Source: an uncultured Eubacteriales bacterium
Lineage (GTDB): Bacteria > Bacillota_A > Clostridia > Oscillospirales > Oscillospiraceae
Length of the DNA stretch: 64,000 nucleotides
NCBI GenBank assembly: GCA_900319835.1
Contig: ONPY01000003.1
Coordinates: forward strand, 4,944 to 68,943
Reading direction: 5' to 3'
The notes under the pieces are model-generated. The model saw nothing but the letters and a program-made list of their open reading frames with translations, did no database searches and was not told the DNA's origin. Below are positions 32,403 to 41,110 of this stretch, piece by piece. The position numbers and the translations under genes are program-made. Each line of letters starts with the position of its first letter. Within the stretch, counting starts at the first letter, position 1.

Positions 32403-34121
32403 ATGGCGATCTATCATCTGGAAGCAAAGGTCGTGAGTCGTGGCGCAGGTCGCTCCGCCTGCGCGGCGTCGGCCTATCTGAGCTGCAGCGCCATCTACAA
32501 TGATTACGACGGCGTACAGCATGATTACACCCGCAAGGGCGGCCTCGTATGGGAGCAGGTATTTCTTCCGGAATGCGCTCCGCCTGAATGGCAGGATCGT
32601 GAGATCCTTTGGAATGCCGTGGAGGAAAACGAAAAGACGAAGGACAGCCGCCTGGCCCGTGAGTTTGTTCCGGCCCTGCCCGTTGAGCTGTCACCGGAAC
32701 AGTGGAGGGAACTGCTGTCGGATTTCATTCAGGAGAGCTTCGTATCTGACGGCATGTGTGCGGACGTGGCGATCCACGACCCCGATCCGCCCGGCCACAA
32801 TCCCCATGCCCATATCCTGCTGACCGTCCGCCCTCTGAATCCGGACGGCACCTGGCAGTACAAGACGGAGAAGGAATATCTCTGTGTACGGAACGGCGAG
32901 GAACGCGGCTTTACCGCCGCCGAGTTCGGGGAGGCGCAGGCCGACGGCTGGGAAAAGCAGTACCAGTACAAAGTCGGCAGAAAGAAGGAATATATGGCGC
33001 CTTCCGAAGCCGAGTCAAAAGGTTATACCCGCCTTTCCAAGCATCCGAAGAGCACGAAATACGGCAGGCAAAACCCCACCTCCGAACGCTGGAACAGCGA
33101 GGAACAGCTTGTCCTATGGAGGGAAGCCTGGGCCAATGCGGTCAACCGTTCTCTGGAACGGTACGGTTTTGATGAGCGTGTGGATCACCGGAGCTTCGCC
33201 GAGCAGGGGCGTGATGAACAGCCGACGATTCATGAGGGCGTTACAGCCCGTGCTCTGGAGAAGAAAGGTATCGTTTCTGACCGCTGTGAGCTGAACCGAC
33301 AGATCAAACAGGACAACGCCCTGCTGCGCGAGATTAAGGCTCGGGTCAAAAAGCTGCTGGATGCCGTCAAGAACAGCATCCCGGCACTTGCGGATGCCAT
33401 GGAGTCCGTGCGGGAAAAGATGATCATTTTCAAGTACCAGCTCGGCCACATTCTGACAGGTAAGCGCAGGCTGACAAAGACCCTTGACGTCATGAAGCCA
33501 GAGCTGGAGCGTTATACCCGGATCGCTGGACAGATCAAAGAAAAAAGCAAAGCACGGAACACGCTCCTTGCCGAGAAAAAAGCGACGCCGATGCTCAATA
33601 TCGTGAAGCACCGGGATCTCTCCCGCCGCATTGCGGAGCTGACGGAGGAGCTGGAAGAACTCCGCTCCGAAAAGAAACAGCTTCTTGCCATGCTGGATTA
33701 TTCGGAGGACACCGGTCTTGCCACGGTGAAAAAAGACGTTTCCGCTATGGAAGCCAATCTCGAAAAGCTGGAACAGCAGGAGCAGAAATATACTGCCGAG
33801 CTGAACGCCGCCCTGGCGGAATACAACGAGCTGAAAACTCAGGCAGCGGACTTCGACCCCGACGAGCTTGCTATGGCGCAGCTTGAGATCCGGCCTCAGA
33901 AAGAGGCCTCTGCTGAAAGCAAGATCCAGGCCGCCTATGGAGACAAATATGACTTCTGGACCATGATCGGCGCGAAGCGGGATGTGGCGGAAATGCTGGG
34001 CGAAGAAGAGCCCCGATCCATCATGGAACGTCTGAGGTGCAAAGAGCGGGAGAAGGAACGTGCGCAGCGGGATCAGCAGCCCCAGCGAAAAAAGCAAAAA
34101 GGTCGTGGATGGGAGCGGTAA
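32403..34121 (+). CDS. mobL: MobA/MobL-family relaxase
   Basis: A 572-residue relaxase. It opens 'MAIYHLEAKVVSRGAGRSAC', and the metal-binding histidines are H125 ('AIHD') and H132/H135/H137 in 'GHNPHAHILLTVRP'. The C-terminal half is coiled coil. MobL relaxases nick oriT and lead the strand into a recipient using another element's secretion channel; no type IV secretion genes are in the window, so the element is mobilizable at most. The ATG at 32403 is preferred over an upstream TTG. Confidence 0.9.
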   Translation: MAIYHLEAKVVSRGAGRSACAASAYLSCSAIYNDYDGVQHDYTRKGGLVWEQVFLPECAPPEWQDREILWNAVEENEKTKDSRLAREFVPALPVELSPEQWRELLSDFIQESFVSDGMCADVAIHDPDPPGHNPHAHILLTVRPLNPDGTWQYKTEKEYLCVRNGEERGFTAAEFGEAQADGWEKQYQYKVGRKKEYMAPSEAESKGYTRLSKHPKSTKYGRQNPTSERWNSEEQLVLWREAWANAVNRSLERYGFDERVDHRSFAEQGRDEQPTIHEGVTARALEKKGIVSDRCELNRQIKQDNALLREIKARVKKLLDAVKNSIPALADAMESVREKMIIFKYQLGHILTGKRRLTKTLDVMKPELERYTRIAGQIKEKSKARNTLLAEKKATPMLNIVKHRDLSRRIAELTEELEELRSEKKQLLAMLDYSEDTGLATVKKDVSAMEANLEKLEQQEQKYTAELNAALAEYNELKTQAADFDPDELAMAQLEIRPQKEASAESKIQAAYGDKYDFWTMIGAKRDVAEMLGEEEPRSIMERLRCKEREKERAQRDQQPQRKKQKGRGWER

Positions 34122-34209
34122 TTGCCGCTCCTGTCCTCTTGAAAAACTTCGGATATTCGTATATAATGTACAGTGTCTTATTATAAGAATCCATCTGCGA
34201 GGTTGAGTC

Positions 34210-34416
34210 ATGAAGGGCTATCTTTCCATCCGGGAAACATCCTATAAATGGGGCGTCTCCGAGCGCCGCGTCAATCAGTATGTCACTGATGGGCGCATCC
34301 CCGGCGTGGAGCGTTTCGGGCGTTCCTGGGCGATCCCGGAGGATGCCAAAAAGCCCGAAGATCCGCGCAGAGAAAAACGAACGGGCGGCGCGTTCTTCGT
34401 CGCAAAACCCGATTAA
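34210..34416 (+). CDS. MerR-type small helix-turn-helix protein
   Basis: A 68-residue DNA-binding protein, 'YLSIRETSYKWGVSERRVNQ' then 'DGRIPGVERFGRSWAIPED', an HTH_17/excisionase-like fold. It is common at the end of MobL modules and may regulate transposon genes. Upstream, TATAAT near 34163 may belong to its promoter. Confidence 0.7.
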   Translation: MKGYLSIRETSYKWGVSERRVNQYVTDGRIPGVERFGRSWAIPEDAKKPEDPRREKRTGGAFFVAKPD

Positions 34417-34432
34417 CGAGCTGTTTTTACGA

Positions 34433-35028
34433 TTATTTTGGGTCAGTCACTTTTTCTATGGGATAGCTGTTGACTGACAGGAATCGAATGAATTGAATGG
34501 AGCAGGCGTTCGTATCCTCGCCGACCTTGCTCGAGATCTCCGACATGCGGGAAGCGCCGGCGGCAATGGCGGTGATGATCGCCGTGTAGATCGCCGGCTC
34601 CAGAACCTCCTGCTTCATCAGATTGAGCGGCTCCTCGTAGAGAGGGGAGGTCGGATCAAGATAAGTCTTCTTGATATTCTCCTCAATGCTCAAGCGGTCG
34701 TCGATCTGAAGGGGATACGAAGGCGTGCCGCCCACGATCCCGTAGGCAAGCGCCTTTTCCTCGGTGGAGTAGTTCTTGAGATACTGGCAGGTCTCCTCAA
34801 AGTCAAAGGGCAGCAGCTTGATCTGCGACGTTCTCCTGCCGTAGAACGGCGCCTTGTAGGAGAGGACATGATCCTCCCTGTAGGACATGGACGAGCCGCA
34901 GAGGATCAGCATCAGCTTGGAGGTGTCCTTATAGCGGTCGATCAGCATTTGGAGCGTGGAGGCGAGGCTCTTGGAGGCACGCGCCACGTAGGGATACTCG
35001 TCGATGGCCAGGATGATCCACCTGTTTT
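34433..35028 (-). pseudogene. fragment of an archaeal-type (ATPase_2/DUF234) AAA ATPase, cut at both ends
   Basis: About 180 residues match the middle of the family: 'ILAIDEYPYVARASKSL' (Walker B), 'LMLILCGSSMSYREDHVLSY', 'RRTSQIKLLPFDFEETCQYL' and 'YGIVGGTPSYPLQI'. The Walker A and N-terminus are missing before 35028. The C-terminal homology ends near 34500 at 'DTNACSI', where a repeat sequence begins. It is a relic of a gene broken by recombination at both ends. Confidence 0.75.
34447..34498. repeat. imperfect repeat flanking the peptide cargo, left copy
   Basis: TCACTTTTTCTATGGGATA (34447-34465) and AATGAATTGAAT (34487-34498). A related pair with the same order and near-equal spacing is at 46473-46522. 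The repeat abuts the point where an ATPase gene is cut off. Confidence 0.55.
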
Positions 35029-35430
35029 TGTGTCAGTTATAGACCGCTTTCAAGGTTCGCCTGCGATCTTCTCATCGCCGTCGGCCATATGAAATAATAC
35101 AATTAGCACCTCCTGTGAATCGGTTATTATGGACCAGCCTGTCGGAGGTGCTTTTTGGTTAATACGGATAAACTACCCCTGATGAATACCTTACCGCTCT
35201 TCCCAAAGCGTTAATTCATGCCAAAAACAATGGCCGGCGCAATTTTCAGGATCCCGCCGACAACAATTCGTACTTCGCGACTGAGCCGTATTCCCTCATT
35301 CCTTTATGTTTGGCGTAAATCAGTCCTCGATTCAATCACAATATCCGCGTAGCATGTCCGCAACGCGCACACATTCGTTGGCGATAAAAATACAATATTG
35401 TTCTAAAACTTCAGGTGGGTTCGTTTTCTG
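35029..35430. other. noncoding stretch between the ATPase relic and the GntR gene
   Basis: No convincing gene. A frame near 35180-35330 is open but matches nothing I recognise. It is probably debris from earlier insertions. Confidence 0.4.
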
Positions 35431-35467
35431 TTGACATCTCCCTCGAATTGTATACAATGTATACAAT
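35431..35467 (+). promoter_or_regulatory. GntR promoter with overlapping operator
   Basis: TTGACA (35431-35436) and TACAAT (35453-35458) are 16 bases apart. The palindrome ATTGTATAC-AAT-GTATACAAT (35447-35467) covers the -10 region. It is typical of FCD-class GntR operators, so the gene is likely self-repressed. Confidence 0.75.
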
Positions 35468-35553
35468 TTTTATTAAAGGGAGTTCTGCGCGTCATATCCG
35501 AGAATTTACATATGCTGCAGAAGCTGCCGGGAAAGGGTAATGGGTGGACCGTT

Positions 35554-36204
35554 ATGAAAATAAGCGAGCACATTGCGGAAGTGATTCGCGATCGGATTGT
35601 GGACGGCATTTATGCGCCCCGGCAACGTCTGATTGAGGAGGACTTGTCTGCCGAATTCTTTGTGAGCCGCACACCGGTACGAGAGGCGCTTAAAACGCTG
35701 GAAGCAGGCGGGCTTGTTAAAATCGAACCCTATAAGGGCGCTTTTGTTGCCGATGCAGATATCAATGAGATCAAAGATATCTATGAGGTGCGCAGCCTTC
35801 TGGAGGCCTTTGTCAGTCAGCAGGCAGTTCCCTTTATCACAGCGAAAACCATCAACGACCTGCAGGAGTCGATACAGCAGATGGAAAACGCGGTCAGCAG
35901 CGGTGACAAAGGCGTGTTTGCCCAAAGCAACGAGCATTTTCACGCTCTGATCTATGCCCACTGTCCCAACAAGGTGGCCGTGCATCTAGTAGAGACGCTT
36001 TTGAACCAAACGACTACATTTCGTAGACTGTCCTGGCAAACCATGCGGAGTATGGAAGTCTCTCTGGCGGGACACAGGGATATTTTAGAAGCCATTCGGG
36101 CCGGTGATGCCGAGCGAGTCGGCAAACTGTCACACAGGCACATCCGCTTGCTCTTAAATACACTGGAAACACAACAGGAAAAAGGCGATCCGTCAAAGGT
36201 GTAG
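35554..36204 (+). CDS. GntR-family regulator, FCD (FadR) subfamily
   Basis: A 216-residue regulator. The N-terminal winged helix has 'RLIEEDLSAEFFVSRTPVRE' and 'GLVKIEPYKGAFV'. The C-terminal all-helical FCD domain has the metal/effector histidines in 'SNEHFHALIYAHC' and 'SLAGHRDILEAI'. Start at 35554 chosen for the GGGTGG before it; the upstream in-frame ATG at 35512 has no site and would lie close to the operator. It is probably the local controller of the peptide-uptake genes that begin 26 bases downstream. Confidence 0.85.
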   Translation: MKISEHIAEVIRDRIVDGIYAPRQRLIEEDLSAEFFVSRTPVREALKTLEAGGLVKIEPYKGAFVADADINEIKDIYEVRSLLEAFVSQQAVPFITAKTINDLQESIQQMENAVSSGDKGVFAQSNEHFHALIYAHCPNKVAVHLVETLLNQTTTFRRLSWQTMRSMEVSLAGHRDILEAIRAGDAERVGKLSHRHIRLLLNTLETQQEKGDPSKV

Positions 36205-36229
36205 AAACAGATAGAAAGGATGGTACGAC

Positions 36230-37189
36230 ATGAAATTCGGCAAATATGTGGCTAGGCGCATTTTGCAGATGATTCCTGTGATCCTGGCCATTATCTGTAT
36301 TTGCTTTTTGATCATACATATCGCGCCGGGCGATCCGGCAACGATTATGGCAGGTGAAAATGCCACCGATGAGTATATCGAGCAGTTGAAGATCCAATTC
36401 GGACTGGATCTGCCGCTTTGGAAGCAGCTCCTGATCTATATCAAGAACACCTTGACCGGGAACCTCGGCGTATCGCTCTCTTTTAAGCTTCCCGTCAGTA
36501 TGATCCTGATGGAAAAAATGAGAGTAACTCTGGTCCTCGTCCTGTTTAGCGAGATCATGGCGATTTTTCTGGGTACGCTGTTGGGGCTGATCGCCGCAAA
36601 GCGAGAAAACCGTCTGGGGGATCACCTGATCTCCAATCTCTCTATGCTGCTGTACTGTATGCCGACTTTCTGGCTGGGCATGATGCTGATGCTGTTTTTC
36701 GCCATCAATTTGAAGTGGTTCCCAACTTCCGGCATGCACAGCTTCAATACGTCGCTCAGTCCATTTTTCGACAGTTTACACCATATGGTGCTTCCCAGCG
36801 TGACCTTGACTCTAGTTCGCATCCCGACGTATATCAAGCTGGCCCGCTCCTCTATTGTGGAGGTGGCGCAGGAGGATTTCATCAATACCGCCCGGGCTAT
36901 CGGATACTCTGAACGTGTGGTCTATCGGAAATTTGCGCTGCGCAACGCACTGCTGCCTACTGTCACGCAGGCGGGCATGTCCTTGAGTACATTGTTCAGC
37001 GGCGCCCTGCTCACCGAAACCGTATTCTCCTGGCCGGGCATGGGCCGCATGGTATACGACGCGATTGCCGGACGTGACTATCCCGTTATTATGGGCGGCT
37101 TCTTGGTGTCGGCCATAATGGTCGTTATCGGCAGTTTTTTAACAGATATTATCTACATGTACCTTGATCCGAGGGTGGTGGCTGAATAA
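36230..37189 (+). CDS. dipeptide/oligopeptide ABC transporter permease (DppB/OppB type)
   Basis: A 319-residue permease with six predicted membrane spans, N-terminal 'YVARRILQMIPVILAIICIC', and the cytoplasmic loop 'ARAIGYSERVVYRKFALRNA' (EAA motif) that contacts the ATPases. It is the first transporter gene; its stop overlaps the next start by one base. Confidence 0.92.
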   Translation: MKFGKYVARRILQMIPVILAIICICFLIIHIAPGDPATIMAGENATDEYIEQLKIQFGLDLPLWKQLLIYIKNTLTGNLGVSLSFKLPVSMILMEKMRVTLVLVLFSEIMAIFLGTLLGLIAAKRENRLGDHLISNLSMLLYCMPTFWLGMMLMLFFAINLKWFPTSGMHSFNTSLSPFFDSLHHMVLPSVTLTLVRIPTYIKLARSSIVEVAQEDFINTARAIGYSERVVYRKFALRNALLPTVTQAGMSLSTLFSGALLTETVFSWPGMGRMVYDAIAGRDYPVIMGGFLVSAIMVVIGSFLTDIIYMYLDPRVVAE

Positions 37190-38016
37190 TGAAAAAGTTT
37201 AAGACATTCATCACCAATCCCCAGGCCATCATTGGCTTGCTGATTCTGATAATCATGCTGGTGGTCGCAGCCCTCGCTCCCCGAATTTGTCCGGGAAACC
37301 CGCTCTTCTCTGTCGGCAAGCCGTTGGTGGCTCCCTGCAAAGAGTTCCCTATGGGCACAGACTATCTGGGACGCGACGTGTGGTCCATGGTCATCTGGGG
37401 AAGCCGCGTGTCCATCATATTTGCCTTTGGTGCCTCATTTCTGTCCCTGGTGGTCGGCATCGTGCTGGGAGCGCTCTCCGGATACATCGGCGGTTGGATT
37501 GATGACCTGATGTGCCGCAGTTTTGAGCTGTTTTATATCATTCCCAGAACGTTTCTGGTCATCCTGATGGTGGCGTTTTTCGGTTCGTCAATTGGATTGA
37601 TGGTTCTCATTATCGGACTTACAATCTGGCCGTCCAATGCCAAAATCATGCGGGCGCAGGTGCTGACGCTGAAATCCAGAGGTTATGTGCAGGCGGCGGA
37701 GGTGGCTGGAGGAAGCCGACTGGGCATTCTTTTCCGGCACATCGTCCCCAACGGTATGGGTCCCGTGCTGTCCAACTCGATCTTGCAGATGGCGCAGGCT
37801 GTTATTACGGAGGCGTCGCTGTCCTTCTTGGGACTGGGCGATCCCAACAAGGCGTCCTGGGGCTTGATCCTGAACGCCGGACAGCGGCACATCAGCACCG
37901 CGCCGTGGCTGGTCATCTACCCGGGTATCGCGCTGGCCTGCCTCTTGTTGGCCTTTAACCTGATTGGTACGGCACTGCACAAGTCGCTGAATGTCAAGCA
38001 GGCCATTATGGAGTGA
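37189..38016 (+). CDS. dipeptide/oligopeptide ABC transporter permease (DppC/OppC type)
   Basis: A 275-residue permease, partner of the preceding gene. It has the DppC pattern 'GTDYLGRDVWSMVIWGSRVS' after the first span and the EAA-like loop 'AAEVAGGSRLGILFRHIVPN'. About six spans. It is translationally coupled to the upstream permease. Confidence 0.92.
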   Translation: MKKFKTFITNPQAIIGLLILIIMLVVAALAPRICPGNPLFSVGKPLVAPCKEFPMGTDYLGRDVWSMVIWGSRVSIIFAFGASFLSLVVGIVLGALSGYIGGWIDDLMCRSFELFYIIPRTFLVILMVAFFGSSIGLMVLIIGLTIWPSNAKIMRAQVLTLKSRGYVQAAEVAGGSRLGILFRHIVPNGMGPVLSNSILQMAQAVITEASLSFLGLGDPNKASWGLILNAGQRHISTAPWLVIYPGIALACLLLAFNLIGTALHKSLNVKQAIME

Positions 38017-38030
38017 TAGGAGGGATATAC

Positions 38031-39008
38031 ATGCTGCTGGAAGTAAAAAACCTCTCCGTAGACTTCAAGGTGGGTAGGCAAACGCTGCGGGCCGTGAACA
38101 ACGTGAGCTTTTCCCTTGGGGAGCGAGACAGTCTGGGCCTGGTAGGTGAATCAGGCTGCGGAAAAAGCACGACCGCTTTTGCTCTGATGCGGCTATTGGC
38201 GCGAAACGGCCGCATTTCAAGCGGGCAAATCCTGTTGGATGGCGTAGATTTGGTAACACAACCGGATGACTATATCCGAAAAGTGCGCTGGAAAGATATC
38301 TCTATTATCTTCCAAAACGCCATGACAGCGTTGGACCCCGTCAAGAAAATCGGTGATCAAATCGTTTCCGCGCTTCAGCTGCACCAGAATGTTACACGGG
38401 CAGAAGCGATTGAGCGAGCCGAGTATATTTTTGAGCGGGTAGGCGTTTCCAAGTCCCGGCTGATGCAGTACCCTCACGAGTTTTCCGGCGGAATGAAGCA
38501 GCGCGCGGTAATTGCCCTGGCTTTGATCTGCAATCCCCGGATCCTGATCGCGGACGAGCCTACGACCGCCTTGGATGTGGTTGCGCAAAGGCAAGTCATC
38601 AACCTGCTTTCCGGACTGCAGGATGAATTCAACATCAGCATTATCATGATCTCCCATGACATATCCACCATGGCTGAAGCCTGCCGAAATATCGCCGTCA
38701 TGTATGGTGGTGAGATCATGGAGATGGGCGCGTCCAGAGATGTACTGATTCAAAACAACCACCCGTATACCCACGCGCTGGTGGGATCTTTCCCTTCTCT
38801 GCACAAGCCGCTCTCCACTCTGACACAGATCCCGGGAGGAACGCCCAACCTGACGGACATGCCGGCAGGCTGCCCGTTCTCGCCCCGCTGCGCTTTTGCT
38901 ACGGATCTTTGCGCCCGGGAAAAGCCGGATATGCGTTCCGTGCGGCTGAACAAGCTGTGCAAGTGCCACTATGCCCAGGAACTGGACTTCAATAAGAAGG
39001 AAGGCTGA
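38031..39008 (+). CDS. dipeptide ABC transporter ATP-binding protein (DppD type)
   Basis: A 325-residue ATPase: Walker A 'GESGCGKST', signature 'FSGGMKQRAVIAL', Walker B 'ILIADEPTTALD', and the C-terminal oligopeptide-transporter cysteine segment 'CPFSPRCAFATDLC'. TAGGAGGGA precedes the ATG at 38031. It forms the heterodimeric motor with the next gene. Confidence 0.93.
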   Translation: MLLEVKNLSVDFKVGRQTLRAVNNVSFSLGERDSLGLVGESGCGKSTTAFALMRLLARNGRISSGQILLDGVDLVTQPDDYIRKVRWKDISIIFQNAMTALDPVKKIGDQIVSALQLHQNVTRAEAIERAEYIFERVGVSKSRLMQYPHEFSGGMKQRAVIALALICNPRILIADEPTTALDVVAQRQVINLLSGLQDEFNISIIMISHDISTMAEACRNIAVMYGGEIMEMGASRDVLIQNNHPYTHALVGSFPSLHKPLSTLTQIPGGTPNLTDMPAGCPFSPRCAFATDLCAREKPDMRSVRLNKLCKCHYAQELDFNKKEG

Positions 39009-39011
39009 GCC

Positions 39012-40040
39012 ATGAGCAGCATGACATTGGAAAACCTTTCAAAGGAGTATGTGCTGAAAGCCGGGTTCTTTACGCAGCTTTCCGGAAGAGCCAGCAAGGT
39101 CAGCGCGGTCGATCAGGTATCCTTCAACATGAAGGAAGGGGAAATTGTCGGGCTGGTAGGCGAGTCCGGCTGCGGAAAAACCACGCTCGGAAAAATGCTT
39201 CTGCGTATTGAGGACATCACCTCCGGCAAGGCATATATCGACGGGACGGATATTTCTTCTGTCAAGGGTCGCAGAAATATGCTGGCATTCCGCAGAAAGG
39301 TGCAAATGATCTTCCAGGATCCGTACGACTCCCTGGATCCCAAAATGAGCATACGCGATATAGTCGCCGAGCCACTCCGTTCCCTTGGTCTGAAGCTGTC
39401 CCGGAGCGAGATCGACCGCCGCGTGGATGAAACGCTGTCGTTGGTTGAGTTGACACCGGTATCTCTCTATGCGGACCGGTATCCCCATCAGCTGTCCGGC
39501 GGTCAGCGGCAACGTGTGGCGATTGCCCGGGCACTGGTTTCCGACCCGGAATTCGTAATTGCCGACGAGCCGGTTTCCATGCTGGACGTTTCTCTTCGGG
39601 CCGGCATCTTAAATCTGCTGCAAAAGCTCAACCGGGAGAGAGGGATCGGCGTGCTGTTGATTACCCACGACCTGGCAACCGCTCGTTTCTTGTGTGACAG
39701 GATCGTGGTCATGTACCTGGGTCGCTTTGTAGAAATTACGGATCCCACGAGGCTTGTAGAGGACGCGATTCACCCCTATACCCAACTGCTGATCTCCTCC
39801 GCACCTGATTTGTTTGCAGATACTTCGAACCGCATCGAGCTTCAGGGCGAAGCGGCCAGCGCCGTTGCACCCCCTACAGGCTGCCGGTTCTCCCCTCGCT
39901 GTCCTTACGCCAGGGAAGTCTGTCTGCAGGTCACGCCGGAAATGAAAGAACCTGTCCCGGAACACTTCGTTGCCTGTCACAGATTATCCCCGGCATATCA
40001 AGAGTCTCCATTTGTCGGCATCAAACAAGGAAATTTATGA
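39012..40040 (+). CDS. dipeptide ABC transporter ATP-binding protein (DppF type)
   Basis: A 342-residue ATPase: Walker A 'GESGCGKTT', signature 'LSGGQRQRVAIARAL', Walker B 'FVIADEPVSMLD', and C-terminal 'CRFSPRCPYAREVC'. It starts three bases after the DppD-type stop. The C-terminal cysteines may bind an iron-sulfur cluster, as seen in DppD relatives. Confidence 0.93.
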   Translation: MSSMTLENLSKEYVLKAGFFTQLSGRASKVSAVDQVSFNMKEGEIVGLVGESGCGKTTLGKMLLRIEDITSGKAYIDGTDISSVKGRRNMLAFRRKVQMIFQDPYDSLDPKMSIRDIVAEPLRSLGLKLSRSEIDRRVDETLSLVELTPVSLYADRYPHQLSGGQRQRVAIARALVSDPEFVIADEPVSMLDVSLRAGILNLLQKLNRERGIGVLLITHDLATARFLCDRIVVMYLGRFVEITDPTRLVEDAIHPYTQLLISSAPDLFADTSNRIELQGEAASAVAPPTGCRFSPRCPYAREVCLQVTPEMKEPVPEHFVACHRLSPAYQESPFVGIKQGNL

Positions 40041-40056
40041 TAGAGGAGGAAACAAG

Positions 40057-41094
40057 TTGAAAAAGATTACCCTGACCGCGGCACAGGAAGATCGCGCAAA
40101 ACAGCTTCACTATGAGAATCTCTTTATAGACTGTCTGTGCGGAAATCTGGTCAACCCTGAGCCGCCGGAGCGCAACGGCGTACCCTATCTGGAGCGCGTG
40201 CTCCAATCCGGCGCCAATGTGCAAAGCATCACCCTCTCTGCTCCCGCTGCCAGTTTTGAAGGGGTACTGAAGGATATGTACGGGTACTATAACCTGTTTA
40301 AGTATCACCCCGACAAGGTCATGCAGATCAAAACGGTTGAGGACATAGAGACCGCAAGAAAAACGGGCCGGCTGGGCGTGATCTTCAGTTTGCAGAATTC
40401 CGTCGCTATGGGAGAGGATTTCTACAAATGGTCCATTATGGCGGAATTGGGCCTGAAGATCTGCCAGCTGACCTATATGGAACCCAACCTCTATGGAAGC
40501 GGCTGTCTGGACAAGGCCAACGGCGGCCTTACATACTGGGGTGAGCAGGCCGTGCGCGAGATGAACCGCCAGGGCATCGTGGTGGACCTCTCCCACGTGG
40601 GCGAGCGTACGAGCCTGGATGCGATTGCATACAGCAGCAAACCCTGTATTTTCAGCCATTCCAATTCCCTGACTGTATGCTCCTCCTCCAGCCGGAACCT
40701 GACCGATGAGATGATCGTCAACTGTGCGGCAAAGGGTGGCGTGATATGCCTCAATGCTCACGGTTTTGTCTGCCACAAGGAGGTCGGCGTACAGGGAACT
40801 CTGGAAGATTACATGGCCCATTTCGAGTATCTCGGCAATCTGGTAGGTGCCGATCACATCGGTATCGGTACCGACATCTATGAGTACTACACCAAGCAAT
40901 ACTGGGAGTGCAAGACGAAGCTGCTGTATAACAGCCCCTGGTTCTTTGAGACGGTGTTCAACCGTGACGTGCAGCGGGTCGACCAGTATATCAACATTAC
41001 CAGAGGACTTGTAGCGCTTGGGTTCTCTGATGATGATATTAGAAAGATTCTGGGCGGCAGCCTGATGAGAGTCTTTAAGGAAGTTTGGAAGTGA
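40057..41094 (+). CDS. membrane dipeptidase (peptidase M19 family)
   Basis: A 345-residue renal-dipeptidase-like enzyme. It lacks the leader seen in secreted forms, so it is probably cytoplasmic. Motifs: 'FIDCLCGNL' at the N-terminal metal site, 'GVIFSLQNSVAMG', 'IVVDLSHVGERTSLDAI', 'CIFSHSNSLTV' and 'HIGIGTDIYEYY'. The family normally has D-x-H in the first motif; here it reads D-x-L, so one zinc ligand is altered. The start is TTG at 40057, led by GAGGAGGA. Position inside the transporter operon points to cleavage of imported dipeptides. Confidence 0.82.
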   Translation: MKKITLTAAQEDRAKQLHYENLFIDCLCGNLVNPEPPERNGVPYLERVLQSGANVQSITLSAPAASFEGVLKDMYGYYNLFKYHPDKVMQIKTVEDIETARKTGRLGVIFSLQNSVAMGEDFYKWSIMAELGLKICQLTYMEPNLYGSGCLDKANGGLTYWGEQAVREMNRQGIVVDLSHVGERTSLDAIAYSSKPCIFSHSNSLTVCSSSSRNLTDEMIVNCAAKGGVICLNAHGFVCHKEVGVQGTLEDYMAHFEYLGNLVGADHIGIGTDIYEYYTKQYWECKTKLLYNSPWFFETVFNRDVQRVDQYINITRGLVALGFSDDDIRKILGGSLMRVFKEVWK

Positions 41095-41110
41095 ATAGGA
41101 GGAAAACAAA

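Larger units (their letters stand above)
23905..34416. mobile_element. TnpX-type mobilizable transposon module (approximate limits)
   Basis: TnpV, TnpW, a large serine recombinase TnpX, ParM/ParR, a DUF3847 protein and a MobL relaxase occur together, as in Tn4451-like mobilizable transposons. Genes for a Schlafen-like ATPase, a zinc-finger protein and a sigma-like factor sit inside on the opposite strand. The exact ends are not visible; TnpX elements end in short poorly conserved repeats around a GA dinucleotide. Confidence 0.45.
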
